A stretch of DNA of 64,000 nt, from assembly GCA_964017195.1 (NCBI GenBank), contig OZ024890.1, positions 48,016,093 through 48,080,092 of the forward strand, read 5' to 3'. This document shows positions 11,901 through 23,036 of this stretch, piece by piece. Numbering within the stretch: the stretch's first letter is position 1; each line of letters opens with the position of its first letter. This stretch comes from Siderastrea radians. Taxonomy: Eukaryota; Cnidaria; Anthozoa; Scleractinia; Rhizangiidae. A program made the translations under genes and the position numbers. The notes beneath the pieces were generated by a model. That model ran no database searches and had not been told where the DNA came from. It saw nothing but the letters and a program-made list of their open reading frames with translations.

Positions 11901-12881
11901 TTAATTGTTGACTCCTCCTGGCTAGTTCCTACAAAGGAAGAAAAATCTACAGTGTATGTAAATGAAACAAGGACAAAGTCTCGAGCGACAATTCTTAGTG
12001 AAAGAGGAGAGCGAATCTGGCCGCTGTGAAATGTGTCAGAAAATGCTTCAAAACTCGTAAAATCAGTACCAGAAAAAGCAGAAAGGGCAACCAAATCAGA
12101 TAGAAACAAAGGTAAAAAAAGCGATCGAAACCTTCCCTTGAATGTTTAAACTTGGAAATAAAGGAAATAATGCTGAACCAACACAAACGCGCGTACACCA
12201 AATAACGGCTAATTCTCCTTCCTCGCCACCGCCATGTTTGTTTGGAATAAAATTAGTACGCAGTCCTACTCGGCCAAATCTCTTTGCTGGGGCGATCATG
12301 TAAACTCGGTTCCAGACCTCGCTGCCAGCCCCCCCTGGGTGTGGTTTTTAGCCACCTTTGTCTGTGAAAATCGTACGAAAAGTCGTTACTTCGACTAGCA
12401 ATGCTAGTACTTATCAATTCAAAGAAATATGCTTTACGTATCTGTGTAAACGTAACCCTTTGACTTTTAGTGTTACACACTCACCGACTGGGACTCTAAG
12501 ACTAAAGTGTCGAGTGCAGCATCAATATCGCTGTTATTTTCGAGCAAATATTTTACGAGTTTTGATTGGAGGTGTTCCAAAGGCGTTCGTCTGTCTGTTG
12601 AACGAAAGAGAAAATCCTCTAAGATCAAGTCCACTCAAAAGCTGCAAAAAATGTTCCCATAAAAGTTTGAGAATTGAGAGCTTGTTATAAAGTTGGCTTG
12701 AGTTTGGCTTACCGCTGAAATGAACCACAATTCCTTTGAAACTTGCTCCGTTTGTCCATCGCACTGAGATCGTTCCACGCTTACACACATTTCCAGCCAA
12801 AATAATATTTGGCTTGTTTGCCACAACAGCTGTCGATTCATCGGCAGGAAAATAAACGACCAAGTAACTGATCTTAGACAT
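5986..12881 (-). CDS. BEN domain-containing protein, nine exons
   Basis: Proposed coding exons (minus strand): 12881-12713, 9272-9245, 9147-9036, 8741-8642, 8232-8168, 7847-7380, 7144-7034, 6575-6396 and 6059-5986. All junctions are GT/AG and phases match. The summed length is one base short of 436 codons. The protein starts MSKISYLVVYFPADES, has a charged Lys-rich middle, a Pro/Thr-rich exon 6 with TPxAFTPAK repeats and a coiled coil, then a C-terminal BEN-like fold (LREILAYG, ACMLQVFTEEEL) and a basic tail ending before TAG at 5986. BEN domains bind DNA or mediate protein contacts in chromatin factors. The frame breaks by one base in exon 8 near 6468, in the BEN domain: a real frameshift or an assembly error. 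Intron 1 holds a hAT-like insertion. Gene model confidence is good; function is inferred. Confidence 0.75.
9566..12337. mobile_element. hAT-like DNA transposon, non-autonomous or decayed
   Basis: The ends are a perfect 17-bp inverted repeat starting CAGGGGGGGCTGGCAGC. A second inner matching block (TACATGAT.GCCCCAG.AAAGA) lies about 45 bp inside each end. The 8-bp direct repeat GGTGTGGT flanks both sides (9558-9565 and 12338-12345). An 8-bp duplication and CAGGG ends fit the hAT superfamily. Interior frames (138 residues at 9703-10119 plus, 110 residues at 11353-11685 plus, 124 residues at 11735-12109 minus) do not resemble a transposase that I recognise. The element sits inside intron 1 of the BEN gene. 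Confidence 0.8.
10983..11068. repeat. hairpin inside the hAT-like element
   Basis: Arms TTCAACTTGAGCAGTTGAAA and its complement pair over about 26 bp around a 35-base loop. It may be a transposase-binding or regulatory structure; the role is unknown. Confidence 0.75.
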
Positions 12882-13060
12882 TTTAAAAATTTAAACTGAC
12901 GCGCCACAAAATGTTCGCACCTTCACGACCGCAACTAACGCTGTAGCGTGACTGCCCACGTGACAACAATAGTACCCTGGATACCCTGTATATCCCAGCT
13001 TGACTTGCGCGTTTTGCGCTGAGGAAAGGAAAATGGCGACCTGCGGCGGAGGACGTGACA
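12882..13060 (-). promoter_or_regulatory. 5' region of the BEN-domain gene
   Basis: Upstream of the start codon at 12881 lies a locally CpG-richer stretch with a CACGTG E-box at about 12957. No TATA box was seen at a useful distance. A second ATGGCGACC context at about 13033 faces the other way, so the promoter could be bidirectional, but the plus-strand frame is short. Confidence 0.35.
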
Positions 13061-14814
13061 AGAAAATGTTTCCTTTATTACCTTTTCTGTTTGTTTTTCC
13101 ATAATTCAGAGTTCATGGTAAGCAGTTTTCATGCTGTACTTACTAAATTAACCAGCTCTCTTTATTCTGTGTACAAAAATAATCTCCAATTTCTTGCTTT
13201 CTCTTTAAGTACATTGTATATGTATTATTGAGTCCCACCAGAAACCCCTTATGAGTTTCTGGTCCTACTAAACAAACTGTATGATTTGAATAAGTGATAT
13301 ATTCTAACATGGTCAAACCAAAACTGAAGAAAAAGCATGTACATGCTTGGTTCCAGACTTATACATTAAGTAACCACCTTTCATCTTAAAGTGCCTATGA
13401 ACTAAAAATTTTTTTTGCACATTTTGGTAGTTCATTATGTGTTAATTCTGAAATGGCAAGAGAAAAATTTAATTGGATGGCAAGAAACAAAAATCCGTTT
13501 TTCTGCCGTTGAAAAGTACCCAAAATGACCAAAATCGTGTCTCCGAAGACTGGGAACTAGTTGGCCAAGGAAGCGGGCCGTATGACGTCACAAATCGCAC
13601 AGAATGTTTGTCTCTTTGGTCTTTGTCAAGTGTTTGAGCGATGAAACTTACATTTTCCTTGCTAATATTGATATACAATGAAAGCTACTGACGACTGAGG
13701 AAAACGCTAAGATTCAGCTTGAAGCGATTTCGAAGATGTGCAGTTTTTGGGTTTGCCTTTCGTGGATAAAGCCTAAACAACGACAACAACAATCTTGCGC
13801 GAAGCAAGATGGCGAATTGGATTGTTGGGATTGACTAACTTTCAACTCTACTGGCTTGACTGGCTTGAAGGAGAAGTTTCCAGAATTGAATGGTCAATAC
13901 TTTTATGTGTTAATAACGAGAGACTGACGCAGCCTTGACTTTACTTTTTTTGTTAAGAGCGTCATTGTATGTACTTCAATTTTACCAGACAAGCTCAAGT
14001 TTACAGTGTACTTGTTTGTAACTTAATTTGTTCATCTTTTCATAGGTTTTCACGCCAAGAGAAAGATAGACTCAGTTGTTCGGCTCTTTCGAATGCGGTC
14101 TTTTGCAGAGAGAACACTGATATAAACTTATTAGTTAGCAGGAACTATTTTATACATTGAAGAAAAGCATACCCAAAATTTGCTTGAAATATTACGTGCC
14201 TAATGGCTGAGACATCAATAGTAATTTCTAAAGAGCGTGTTTTATTTCTCATAATCAGCAGCTGCAAATGATTTTCAAATGGAAGTGCAGTGCTTTTATT
14301 GTTGTAAATTTCAAGCCATTTATGAGGGAGCGTCTCATGGCAAATAAATAAGAATTTTTGAGTATGGTGCTCATTTGTGGTCTTTTACTCCGCCTGGAGG
14401 TGCTATGAGGATGATGACTGTGATAAATAAAGATGGATCTGCGTGCAAACTCAGACTAGTGTGACTTCAGCTTTGTCTCTGTAATAATCCATCGCTTCTG
14501 ACCACATGAACTGGTTTGAGTAATTGCCTACACAATATTAGACCAGCTGAGATTTTTGTTCTTCTATTCAGCAATTTGCTTGAGGATTTTGGTTCATACC
14601 AATTTTGTGGAAACGTGCTATGGTAGGTGAGAGCTAGTGTGCTGAGTTCTTACTGTCTTTATGTGATCACTTATACTTCCATGATGCTGGTCTCATGCAA
14701 ATAAACTTATCCACACCTGTCCAGTTATACTGGCCCTAGTTGTTCAAAAGTTGGATAGCACTACCACCGGATAAATCTCTATTCAGTGGATAACGCAATT
14801 GGTTTGCGAACTGA
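13061..14814. other. intergenic DNA, nothing recognised
   Basis: Only short open frames without family resemblance. No repeats with clear ends were identified. Confidence 0.35.
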
Positions 14815-15130
14815 ATTCCCAGAAAAGATGGAATTCCTAGGAATTCTTAAGAATTCCTAGGAATTCCAAACAATTCCAAGACATGCAAATTAGGAAAAAC
14901 ATAAAAGCTTGGAATTTCTGGGAATATATGGCAATGTGTTAAAACTGTACTTGGAATTATTAGAAATTCCTAGGAATTCCCAATAATACCAACCAAAACT
15001 GATAATGAAAGAGCTTGGGAATGTCTGAGAATATATGGGAATGGCTAAATTAAATGGCTTGGGCTAATAAAAATGGTTTGGAATTTATGAGAATAAATAG
15101 GAATGACTAAATTAAATATGAGAAATATTG
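14815..15130. repeat. degenerate GGAATTCC-type repeat
   Basis: GGAAT, GAATTCC and TTGGAATT recur many times over 300 bp. The left part holds a 40-bp perfect palindrome (14829-14868) built from GGAATTCCTAGGAATTC units around CTTAAG. It may be a satellite remnant or the core of a small inverted-repeat element. Confidence 0.75.
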
Positions 15131-16549
15131 GCAATTTACTTGGAATAGCAAATTTAAGTCCCTGACTTAAATACTTGACAGACTTCAAGTTGAGGATATT
15201 TCAGTAAAATGTCTTTGGAACTTCCAGGAAGTTATGAAAAAGGACATTTAATGTATCACACAGTCAAACAAGTCTTAACTTGTTTTCTAAACACTGCGGT
15301 ATTCCTGAACCTTTGAGGACAGGTCAGGCAAACAAAATTGAAAGGCACATACATGACTCAAAAATTAATAAATAAATAAATTCCTTGTGTAAATTATGTG
15401 TTAGTTCGCTTGTTGAATTGAGGACACCAACTGAATAAAGGATGAATACATACATGTACCAAAGCAGCAAAAGCATCTTCTTATGCTACTATTTTCTGTT
15501 TACAAAAAAAGCATATCCTTAAAAGTTGTCCATGACACAAGTAACTATAAAGTGTCTTAAAAAAATTGTTCATGACACAGCTTCAACCACACTCCATTGA
15601 AATTAGGCAGTGTACTAGGCATGGATTTACAGAGTTCCCTTTGAGAAAGAACACTTTTTTCCACAATGTCCTCTTACTTTGCCAGTTGAAATTTACCTCT
15701 GAAAATAAAGAATAAAATAAAAGGAAAAGAGAAGTCATGAAATGATGCCTTCAAATAAATACTATTATCATACCACCGTACGACCTCACTCATGCAATTT
15801 TATTGAAAATATACTCAGGAGATGATGTGTGTAGGGGCAGATACATGTAGGTTGGTGTGAGCTGGTCCAGAAGAGCTGTCCAGCTCCGCACACATTGTCA
15901 CCTGATTACTATAGTGCGTACGCAAGTCTTCATTCATTTAGTATTTATCAAGACCTTTCTGTAACTTTCGAATCAAATTCACCCCTAAAATGGTGGTATG
16001 ATAAAATACTTCTTGACTACGCTGTAAGTTAGGTCAGGCCGGACAGCAAAATATTTGGATCTCGGTCATGGCGCATGGAACTACTCTGCCCGTATTCCAT
16101 GCGCTAGAGCCAAATGCTTTCTCATCCAGCCCTCCCACTCAGTCAATAAGTACATATTACTATTAGGAGACAATTACACAACAACGACTTTTAAGAGCGT
16201 ATCACGCAGTTGACGACATGACTTGCGATTATTTCACTCTAATGACTTCACTTTCTTGTGGATTTCATGTTAGTAAAGAAAATGAATACAACAGTAGGTA
16301 ATGTCGAGGAAGGGATTTAAGAACCCCCAGCCACTTATTTACAAGTGCATCAATGTTTTGAATTTGAACAAAAGAGACCATTCTTATTCAATGACATGCA
16401 AATGGGGTCAGATATTCTTAATTTTTTGCTTGTCGACCACAGGGTCAGCTCTACCCAATCTTTTGACTGAGTAACAGTTTGATTAATATTAATGCTCACA
16501 AATCGTAAGACAGACATCGCACGTACGTACAACGTCTATCCAGACGTCT
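15131..16549. other. intergenic DNA, nothing recognised
   Basis: No supported gene or element. Short AT-rich frames only. Confidence 0.35.
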
Positions 16550-16575
16550 ATCGTTGATTTTTAGGCTCTGACAGT

Positions 16576-16610
16576 AGCCATATGACGTCACTAACGTGAC
16601 GTCATTGGCT
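16576..16610. promoter_or_regulatory. hairpin with two CRE-type octamers
   Basis: Two perfect TGACGTCA sites (16583-16590 and 16597-16604) lie in the arms of an inverted repeat (AGCCATATGACGTCAC / GTGACGTCATTGGCT). TGACGTCA is the consensus for CREB/ATF bZIP factors. No adjacent gene start could be assigned, and the wider arms (GATTTTTAG ... CTAAAAATC) suggest a small foldback element instead. Confidence 0.55.
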
Positions 16611-17640
16611 AAAAATCGAATACGTGACTCTCTCTGTTAGTGTGGTGTGACACGTGCGGGTCACTGCAGAGGTCACCTGTCTTTCCGCATATTCCTCAAG
16701 GCGATGAGTTTTTAAATATCTTCGCTCAATCAGGAAACTGAAAATTTGTTTGTTTACAGTTTGGAATGTTTTTCTGTTGTATTGTTGCGTTTTCGGTTGG
16801 CAAGGTAGGGGGCATAGTACGTCGTTTCTCTGTGTTTTCGATGTTGTCTTGGTTAAGTCGAATGAGTGAATTCCTGTCTTGCTGAAATGCCGTTAAAAAT
16901 TTGCTTTGTTTTAACATAATAAGACTCAGCAAGACTCAAGAAAGCAGAACTTTCTTTCAAAGATCAGGGAAAACATTGTGCGTGCATGTGTAACTAATGG
17001 TGAAGTTATCTTAAACGACCTTTGTAACTGTTAGCAGTATTCCAGGAATTAAATCTGTAATTTGCATATAATTCTACCCGATCAGATCACTAAACAGTAA
17101 AAATTTACTGACGGGGAAGTATTTGATTCCCAAAGCTGTAACTTTCCTGGTGAAAAGTACAATGACAGAGCTTTCTTTCTGTGTAGCCTTAATCATTGAA
17201 CGATACATACCAGCTGCCGTTTTAAGCGGCCGAAGTTGGCCTTCATTTTACATTGTGAGAAACAAGGTTAAGAGGGGCTCAATAAAAACGCCGCTTGAAA
17301 ATGTTCGAAACCAAACATTGGCAAATTTATTACACAGTTTTAAAGTAGAAAGGTTAAATAATGTTCGTGGTTTGTTTCGTTTCAAAAGAATCTTTTTTAC
17401 GCTCTCACCGGCTTCCTAAAGTTGAGTGAGAATTTGAGCCGTTTAGAGACCCTAAAACAGCCATTTCATGCATTTTTCGATCTTTTTAAATTTTCGTCCG
17501 TTAAATAACTCGTTGGAACTTTGGATTATTTTTTTCTTGAATTAGCTTATCCAAAAGGATGTTTTGGTAAAATAAAAAAAATTCGATTTTTTGTGAGTGT
17601 CTTTCGATTCTCGATATTCTCAGAAAATGGCTCTTAAAAG
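16611..17640. other. intergenic DNA, nothing recognised
   Basis: AT-rich sequence with short frames only. No element ends seen. Confidence 0.3.
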
Positions 17641-17699
17641 CCCACAGTCAAGCCCTAGGGAATCTTAATAGGCCCTCGGTTGAAGTCATTCTGCGAAAA

Positions 17700-18600
17700 A
17701 TGAATGCGTTGGCCTTGAAGTCTGGCAGCGATTTTGACAAGTTTGAAGTCCTGCAGCTCGCTGGAGCAGTTGGTCGCCTGCGCCTCGGAGGTGCACCATC
17801 AAAAGCTCACAGATTTTTCTGTTGCGCTTCAGGAGGTCCGCCTCCGCCTATCTATAAGCCTAAGGATCAATTCAAGGCATACTTTTTGGCTCTGTTCTCA
17901 GACCGCGACTTAGGCAAAGTATTGGAGTCCTTGGCCAAAGTTGATAGGTCGTTGCGTCAGCCTCCAATACGTGGCACGCCGGGGTTTGCGCCGCGCCCTT
18001 GTTTCCGATGCGTTCGTGTGGGGCATTAGGCAAACCTTTGTCGATTTCAGCCATATCCACCTCATGTGCTCCGTAATCTCGAGTCTTCGGGATCGGGTCC
18101 GAAACCTCTTTTGAGTTGAGCCCTTTTGTCTTGTAGTTGGTCATTTTGCACAATAAATCTGCTAAATCTATATATTCGTTGTTTTTTGCTTTTCCCAATT
18201 GTCCTTTTTCTTTTTTTCCCCTTTCCTTAAGCTATTTCCTCCTTTTCCTTTGCCGTAGGTCCTCTCTACCGTTTTGGACCCTGCTGTTCAGTTTCCATCC
18301 TGGAAAATAGATCCGGATTTTCACCCTCTGGACGTCCCGAAATTGGAAGCCTACAATCGGCACTTGTCATCCGTTTTTTTCTAAGATGTTCTCGCCAATA
18401 AAGTACGGTCAGACTCCTTCCATGCTTGACTTTCCGTATCCCGGACCATTTTAGAGCTGACCAACTTCAAAATTCCGCAATGCCTGGTTTGCTATTGCCT
18501 CCCAGGCTGATTTCGATATAGCCAAAAAGGTTTTGCGTTGGATTGAGGATGGAGTTAATGTTTCCAGTACTTCCGCCATTTTGGTGGCCGTTTCAAAGGA
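17700..18600 (+). pseudogene. DIRS-like retrotransposon remnant (tentative)
   Basis: The plus-strand frame at 17700-18029 ends in PCFRCVRVGH, which resembles a CCHC knuckle end of a gag-like protein. About 450 bp downstream, near 18467, a frame reads FRNAWFAIASQADFDIAKKV then LRWIEDGV. A W.I..GV pattern just before the RT domain is common in DIRS-type pol proteins. Frameshifts lie between them, and no RT catalytic motif or inverted terminal repeat was found. Both resemblances come from memory of family patterns; the assignment is weak. Confidence 0.4.
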
Positions 18601-18779
18601 GAGAACTTTGACTCTGATTTGCCTCCTTGAAAGAGATTTTTTTTTCATGTAAACTGCTTGCATCTTACATTTCTTGTACCATTCTAGAGTGTTTAGCAAC
18701 AGGTTCTCTTTCGGTCTGGGATAGAGTGGGGGAGGTGTGAGCCCCTCATCTTGTAACGTCCTTGACCGCCGAGCCATCT

Positions 18780-19740
18780 AAGCCTCGTCTTTGCAACGAT
18801 GATCGCTTTATTAGTTTATGGACCATCCAAAGTATTAAGCCAACTGAAACAGCAATGACATATTCTTCTCACAGCAAAGCGCATAGACTTCATTTTGATT
18901 TCTTTTCTTTAAATGACAGAAAAAAAGTTGGCGTCCAAGTGTGAAGCTACATTTAAAGAAAACTTCCTGAAGTGCATGTTTCGACGAGGTCAAAATAAGA
19001 GTTAATTGCAATGCACTTAGTGCAAATAGTGTAACATCAGTTAAATTTCATGCTACCCACGTTGATAAGCTATTATGTCACGTTAAATTGTCATTGAACA
19101 CAGTGCATGCTCCTGATGATAAAGTAATTTGTAAATTAAAGAAATTTGTAAGCTAAAATTTCGAGCTTTATTTAGCTTCGGGGCTTGTGATCATTGCAAC
19201 CGAGAGAGGATGAACTAACAGAGTGAATCCCCGTGCCCCATGATAATTATTTGAAATTTATTTTTAGTTCGCACCCATGCTGCGAAGGTTATTATTATCT
19301 GTTGTTTCCATGTCTACGATCTTAAATTTACATGACGTCATTCTAACTGACCAAGGAGGTGTCGATCTTAAAATAACCACGCAGTATGACACAAAACCGA
19401 AATAGATTTCGAATAATTTTCATCGGAAGAGGCCCATGTATGGGGGATTCGCTCTCTTTCTTCATCCTCTCTTGTTGCAACACATCCTAGGAGAAGCTAG
19501 GATTCGGGAACGCGCGGTTGCGGAGGGGGAGGGGGCGGATGAAAGCGAAAAGCTGGCGCCAACTACCGAACTTCTGTCAGTTTCTTTTAATTTTTACGCT
19601 CACCTAGCGGACGGAAAAATCGAGTACTTAATGCTAAAATATCACTAACATTAATGAAAGAGGTCGAAAGGTCTTTAATGCTGGAATCGCTTTGCCTAGT
19701 GACCTGCCATTGGTTCCATTTACTGACTTCTGTAACATGA
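18780..19740. other. intergenic DNA, nothing recognised
   Basis: No supported gene. A short GC-richer patch at about 19500-19560 has no recognisable product. Confidence 0.3.
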
Positions 19741-19744
19741 ATTG

Positions 19745-20134
19745 AGCTAAGCATCAGAGGATGGAATCTTCACCGTTAAGCTGCTCGACTCAAGCAAGAC
19801 GCCGGGGTCAGATGATCTGCATCTCAGAGTCACTGATTCTTTCTTTGCACTCTTCTAGACAAGTCACTTTTTAGGCAACCTACCACTGGACTTGAAGCGT
19901 GCGAACGTCATTTCTATGTTTAAAAACTGCATCAAATCAGCCACTATCGACTACTATCAGCAAATTAAAGCATTCGACTTGGTCCCCTTCGCAGAATCTT
20001 TCCCAAGTTGCCCTTATTTGGCATCAATGGAACGCTCCACTACGTCCTTATTTGGCATCAACAGATTGCTGTACGACTGTGTGTTTGACTACATAACTCC
20101 CAAGTTGCAAAGAGGCTTCCTTGATAGTGCTTAG
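19745..20134 (+). pseudogene. degenerate LINE reverse transcriptase fragment
   Basis: Across frameshifts the plus strand shows TPGSDD followed by a LP.DLKRANVI.MFK segment and then KAFDLVPFAES and FGINRLLYD. The order matches the start of LINE RT domains (GPDGI, W..A.V.PIFKKG, KAFD.V.H, GI.G.LL.W). The YxDD motif and downstream part are missing. This is a dead fragment, clade undetermined. Confidence 0.55.
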
Positions 20135-20521
20135 GCCCAGTTTAAACGTCGAGTGTGTTGTGCCGAGCATAATGCAAACTGCATCAAAAAGATGTTGTGT
20201 TGTTAATTTGAATCATTTGTCTGACTCATTATTGATTCAACCTGGTATTTAGAACCATAAAAATAACAAATTAATTCAATTGAAATCTAAGAAAATGTTC
20301 TTATTTTCTATGGAAACGTTATATCTAGTCTGCTCTTTATTTAGACTTAGAGTTTCAAAAGAGCAAATATACTCACAAGTGAGTCGTTGTCGTTGGAATG
20401 CGTTTCCAAAACAATTCTGATGGTGAAACACTCCAGTCGTCGCAGTCATATATGTTTTCAACATATTTAACTGAACCTGAGCAATGACAAGAAGGTGCAC
20501 AATCTGCAAAATTAAAACACA

Positions 20522-20592
20522 AACACAAGAGTGTGAATGTGGATATCCCAAGAGTGTGAATGGGAATATCCCAAGAGTGTGAATGGGATGGG
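20522..20592. repeat. AAGAGTGTGAATG minisatellite
   Basis: Three units of about 27 bp (AAGAGTGTGAATG plus GGAATATCCC variants). Confidence 0.8.
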
Positions 20593-20689
20593 ATAGAATG
20601 GGTTGTTGTGCAATAGTAAAGCCGTATTCATTTGCTTTGATGCAATGGCTTGTTTTATCGAATCTCATTTAGACTACGCGTTTGGTGTA

Positions 20690-22550
20690 TGTGATGACTG
20701 AATGGCAGTGTGCACACTTTATTACAATAGTTAATTTTGACACCCTCAATTCGAGTGGACTAATTTGCCACATACGTATATAACTGTGCCTTAATTAGCC
20801 ACATTTTCCGGCCAAAAAGCAGTGCAAATGTCTAAATCAACAAAGAAGCCGATAACCTTACAATAGCTATTACAGCAATAAGAAGATAAGCGCTCGGGGA
20901 TAAGCTCAAATGCAAATGTTGTATTTTTTATAATCATGGATTACAGTTTAGGATCAAATACATCAAATACACCAGCTTATTTCAAAAAGAAAACTTGTAT
21001 TCCAACTCAGACAGAAAAAAAAGAAACGATGCAAATAAAATAAAACAGGGACGGCCCACACTGATAGTCTGTAAGCTTAAACAAGCTTAATCTGATACAG
21101 CGAACGATGATGCCTGTACTTTGCTAGCCTTCTACTTTGTGAGATATCGACCGTGATTAGATTCATAAATTTTGTATTTTAAGTAAACGTTCAGTAAACT
21201 TCGGATCCAGCGCTCACAAGAGTGTTTTCTTTTTTGTCCTTTTACGCATTGAAACAAGTTTTCAGTTGTCGCCATGATTATGTTTAAATTTGATGACAAA
21301 CAGCCGATCGGAAGTAAGTCTGTCTTAAGGTGTTTCGATACAGTTTTTTTGGGACCATACCTCACTTTTAAAATCGGCTCTTGGACAGTCTTTATCTTGT
21401 CGGAACAACGTGAAATTTGCAATACTTTTTGGTTTTGGATTGACTTTAGCTCGGTTTACATTTTGTGAAAATCGATATTTCCCTGACAACGATAAACAAT
21501 AAAACCTAAAAAACACTAAAATTGAAATTTTGCGCGATCCACACTTCGCTTTGAAAAGCAAACACCAACCTCTTAAACTGTGGTGTATGGCAAACAAAAT
21601 ATACAAGAACAAAAAAAAAATTGTATGTTTGTTTCGAAGTAAATCGCAAAAACATTTCAACCTTAGTTTTTGCATAGTAATAGTAAATGCACCGAAAAAT
21701 AACCAATGCTTTGATGAAATGGCTCGAAAATACTTTCAAAATGTGTCTTTTACTTACTATTTTACGCCTAGAAAGTTTTGTTGGAACTAGTGTTCGCGAT
21801 CTCGAGAACGAATTGTTTTTCTAAGATCATTCGTGTAATAATTTTGTGGTAATTTTTGAATTTGAGCGCTTTTGCGAAAATCTTAAGAACGGCTCGATGG
21901 AATTTTTTAAAACATTAAACACGCGTGCTTGACGATGGGACCAATTTTAGTATCGAGTCTTATTAACATTGATTCACTGGAACACTTTTAGATTTAACGC
22001 TAAAAAGGACGTATGAACCGACGGAAAAGGTTGCGTTACAAATTCACAGTTGGCAAGTAAATGCTAATATATTCAAAGTAATGCGTAATTCATTGCTTTG
22101 TGCAGGAAATTCTGAAAGGTGCTGTTAAATTCGAAAAAAATTTTAAATTCCGAAAGGTGCAGATTTCTGTCTGACTTTTTTTTCTCGCACCCTTCAGAAT
22201 TTCCGGAACCTTTCGGAATGCCTTTTACTCACGCGTGCTATCACGCTTTGTCTCACGTGTTTTTAATATTTAGTTTGACCTTGACACTGGATTATGTAAT
22301 GTCACGTGGAGCTCAGGTGCTTGTTGCCAAGCAAAAGCGTCGTATGTTTGTAACGTTTCAGTCAAAATTTTATTGTGACTCTGTTGGTGAAGTTGTCAAC
22401 TTAGTGAAGAAAGTTGTATTATGGAACCACATCATAGCCTGAAATTGGGTAGCCATCTTCATCACGAGTTGGTAACATTATTTTTGACCAATAACAAATA
22501 GTTGCAAAAAGTGCAATCATTTTGTTAGCGTATATAATTACTTTAAAAAT
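20690..22550. other. left flank of the provirus, nothing recognised
   Basis: AT-rich DNA with short shadow frames. I looked here for a sequence matching the right-end hairpin (AGTAGTAATACATGCG) in inverted orientation and found none. Several TTCCGAAAGGTGC-like strings recur at 22110-22220. Confidence 0.35.
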
Positions 22551-23036
22551 CTATAATTGAGCGAATTTTTTATCGTACTTTTCAGAGATAGATGGCGGAA
22601 TCTCCATACAATAATCAGCGACGAAATTATCCATCATTTTCAATCTATCACGAAAGACCTTCTCGTCGAAAGCTTCACCTCTGAGGTAAAAGCGAATCTC
22701 ATCAAGTATTTTTTGGTATTCGATACGAGCAAAATTTGCTTGTTCTGTTTTCTTATCGTATTTCTTAAGGCTTGCCACTGCTTTCAAAATAAGACCAACA
22801 CCAGTTAAAGTTGCCATGACAGCAGGGTTCAACGTAATTCCTCCGGCTACTGCGGCACTGATTATTAACTTTCCAGCTGAAAGATTACAAATAAAATTTT
22901 TTCTTCGAAAACCGCGGTGCAACTTTTCATAGCCATAATGTTTCTTATGGTAATAAGCGTATAAATCTTTCAGAATTTTAACTTTCTCTGTAGAAAGTGT
23001 TTGGTCAATATGGTTGAATTCGAAAATGTCCCGCAT
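22551..23036 (-). CDS. small two-helix membrane protein of the Polinton
   Basis: A 161-residue protein of unknown function. A basic N-terminal part (YYHKKHYGYEKLHRGFRR) precedes a hydrophobic, glycine-bearing hairpin at about residues 52-85 (LIISAAVAGG...ATLTGVGLILKAVASL). A charged helical C-terminal half with FYLRGEAFDE follows. The layout suggests a virion or host membrane protein. The ATG is supported by a TTATTATATAGCACA box just upstream. It overlaps the 3' end of the fibre frame by 67 bp. I recall related ORFs next to collagen-like genes in cnidarian genomes; no biochemical role is known to me. The frame is intact. Confidence 0.7.
   Translation of the reverse strand: MRDIFEFNHIDQTLSTEKVKILKDLYAYYHKKHYGYEKLHRGFRRKNFICNLSAGKLIISAAVAGGITLNPAVMATLTGVGLILKAVASLKKYDKKTEQANFARIEYQKILDEIRFYLRGEAFDEKVFRDRLKMMDNFVADYCMEIPPSISEKYDKKFAQL

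Noticed and set aside
22486..22491. CCAATA at the left flank matching the six bases after the right hairpin (37220-37225)
   Set aside because: Considered as a 6-bp Polinton target duplication, but the sequence next to it does not match the right terminus, and a 6-mer match is likely by chance.
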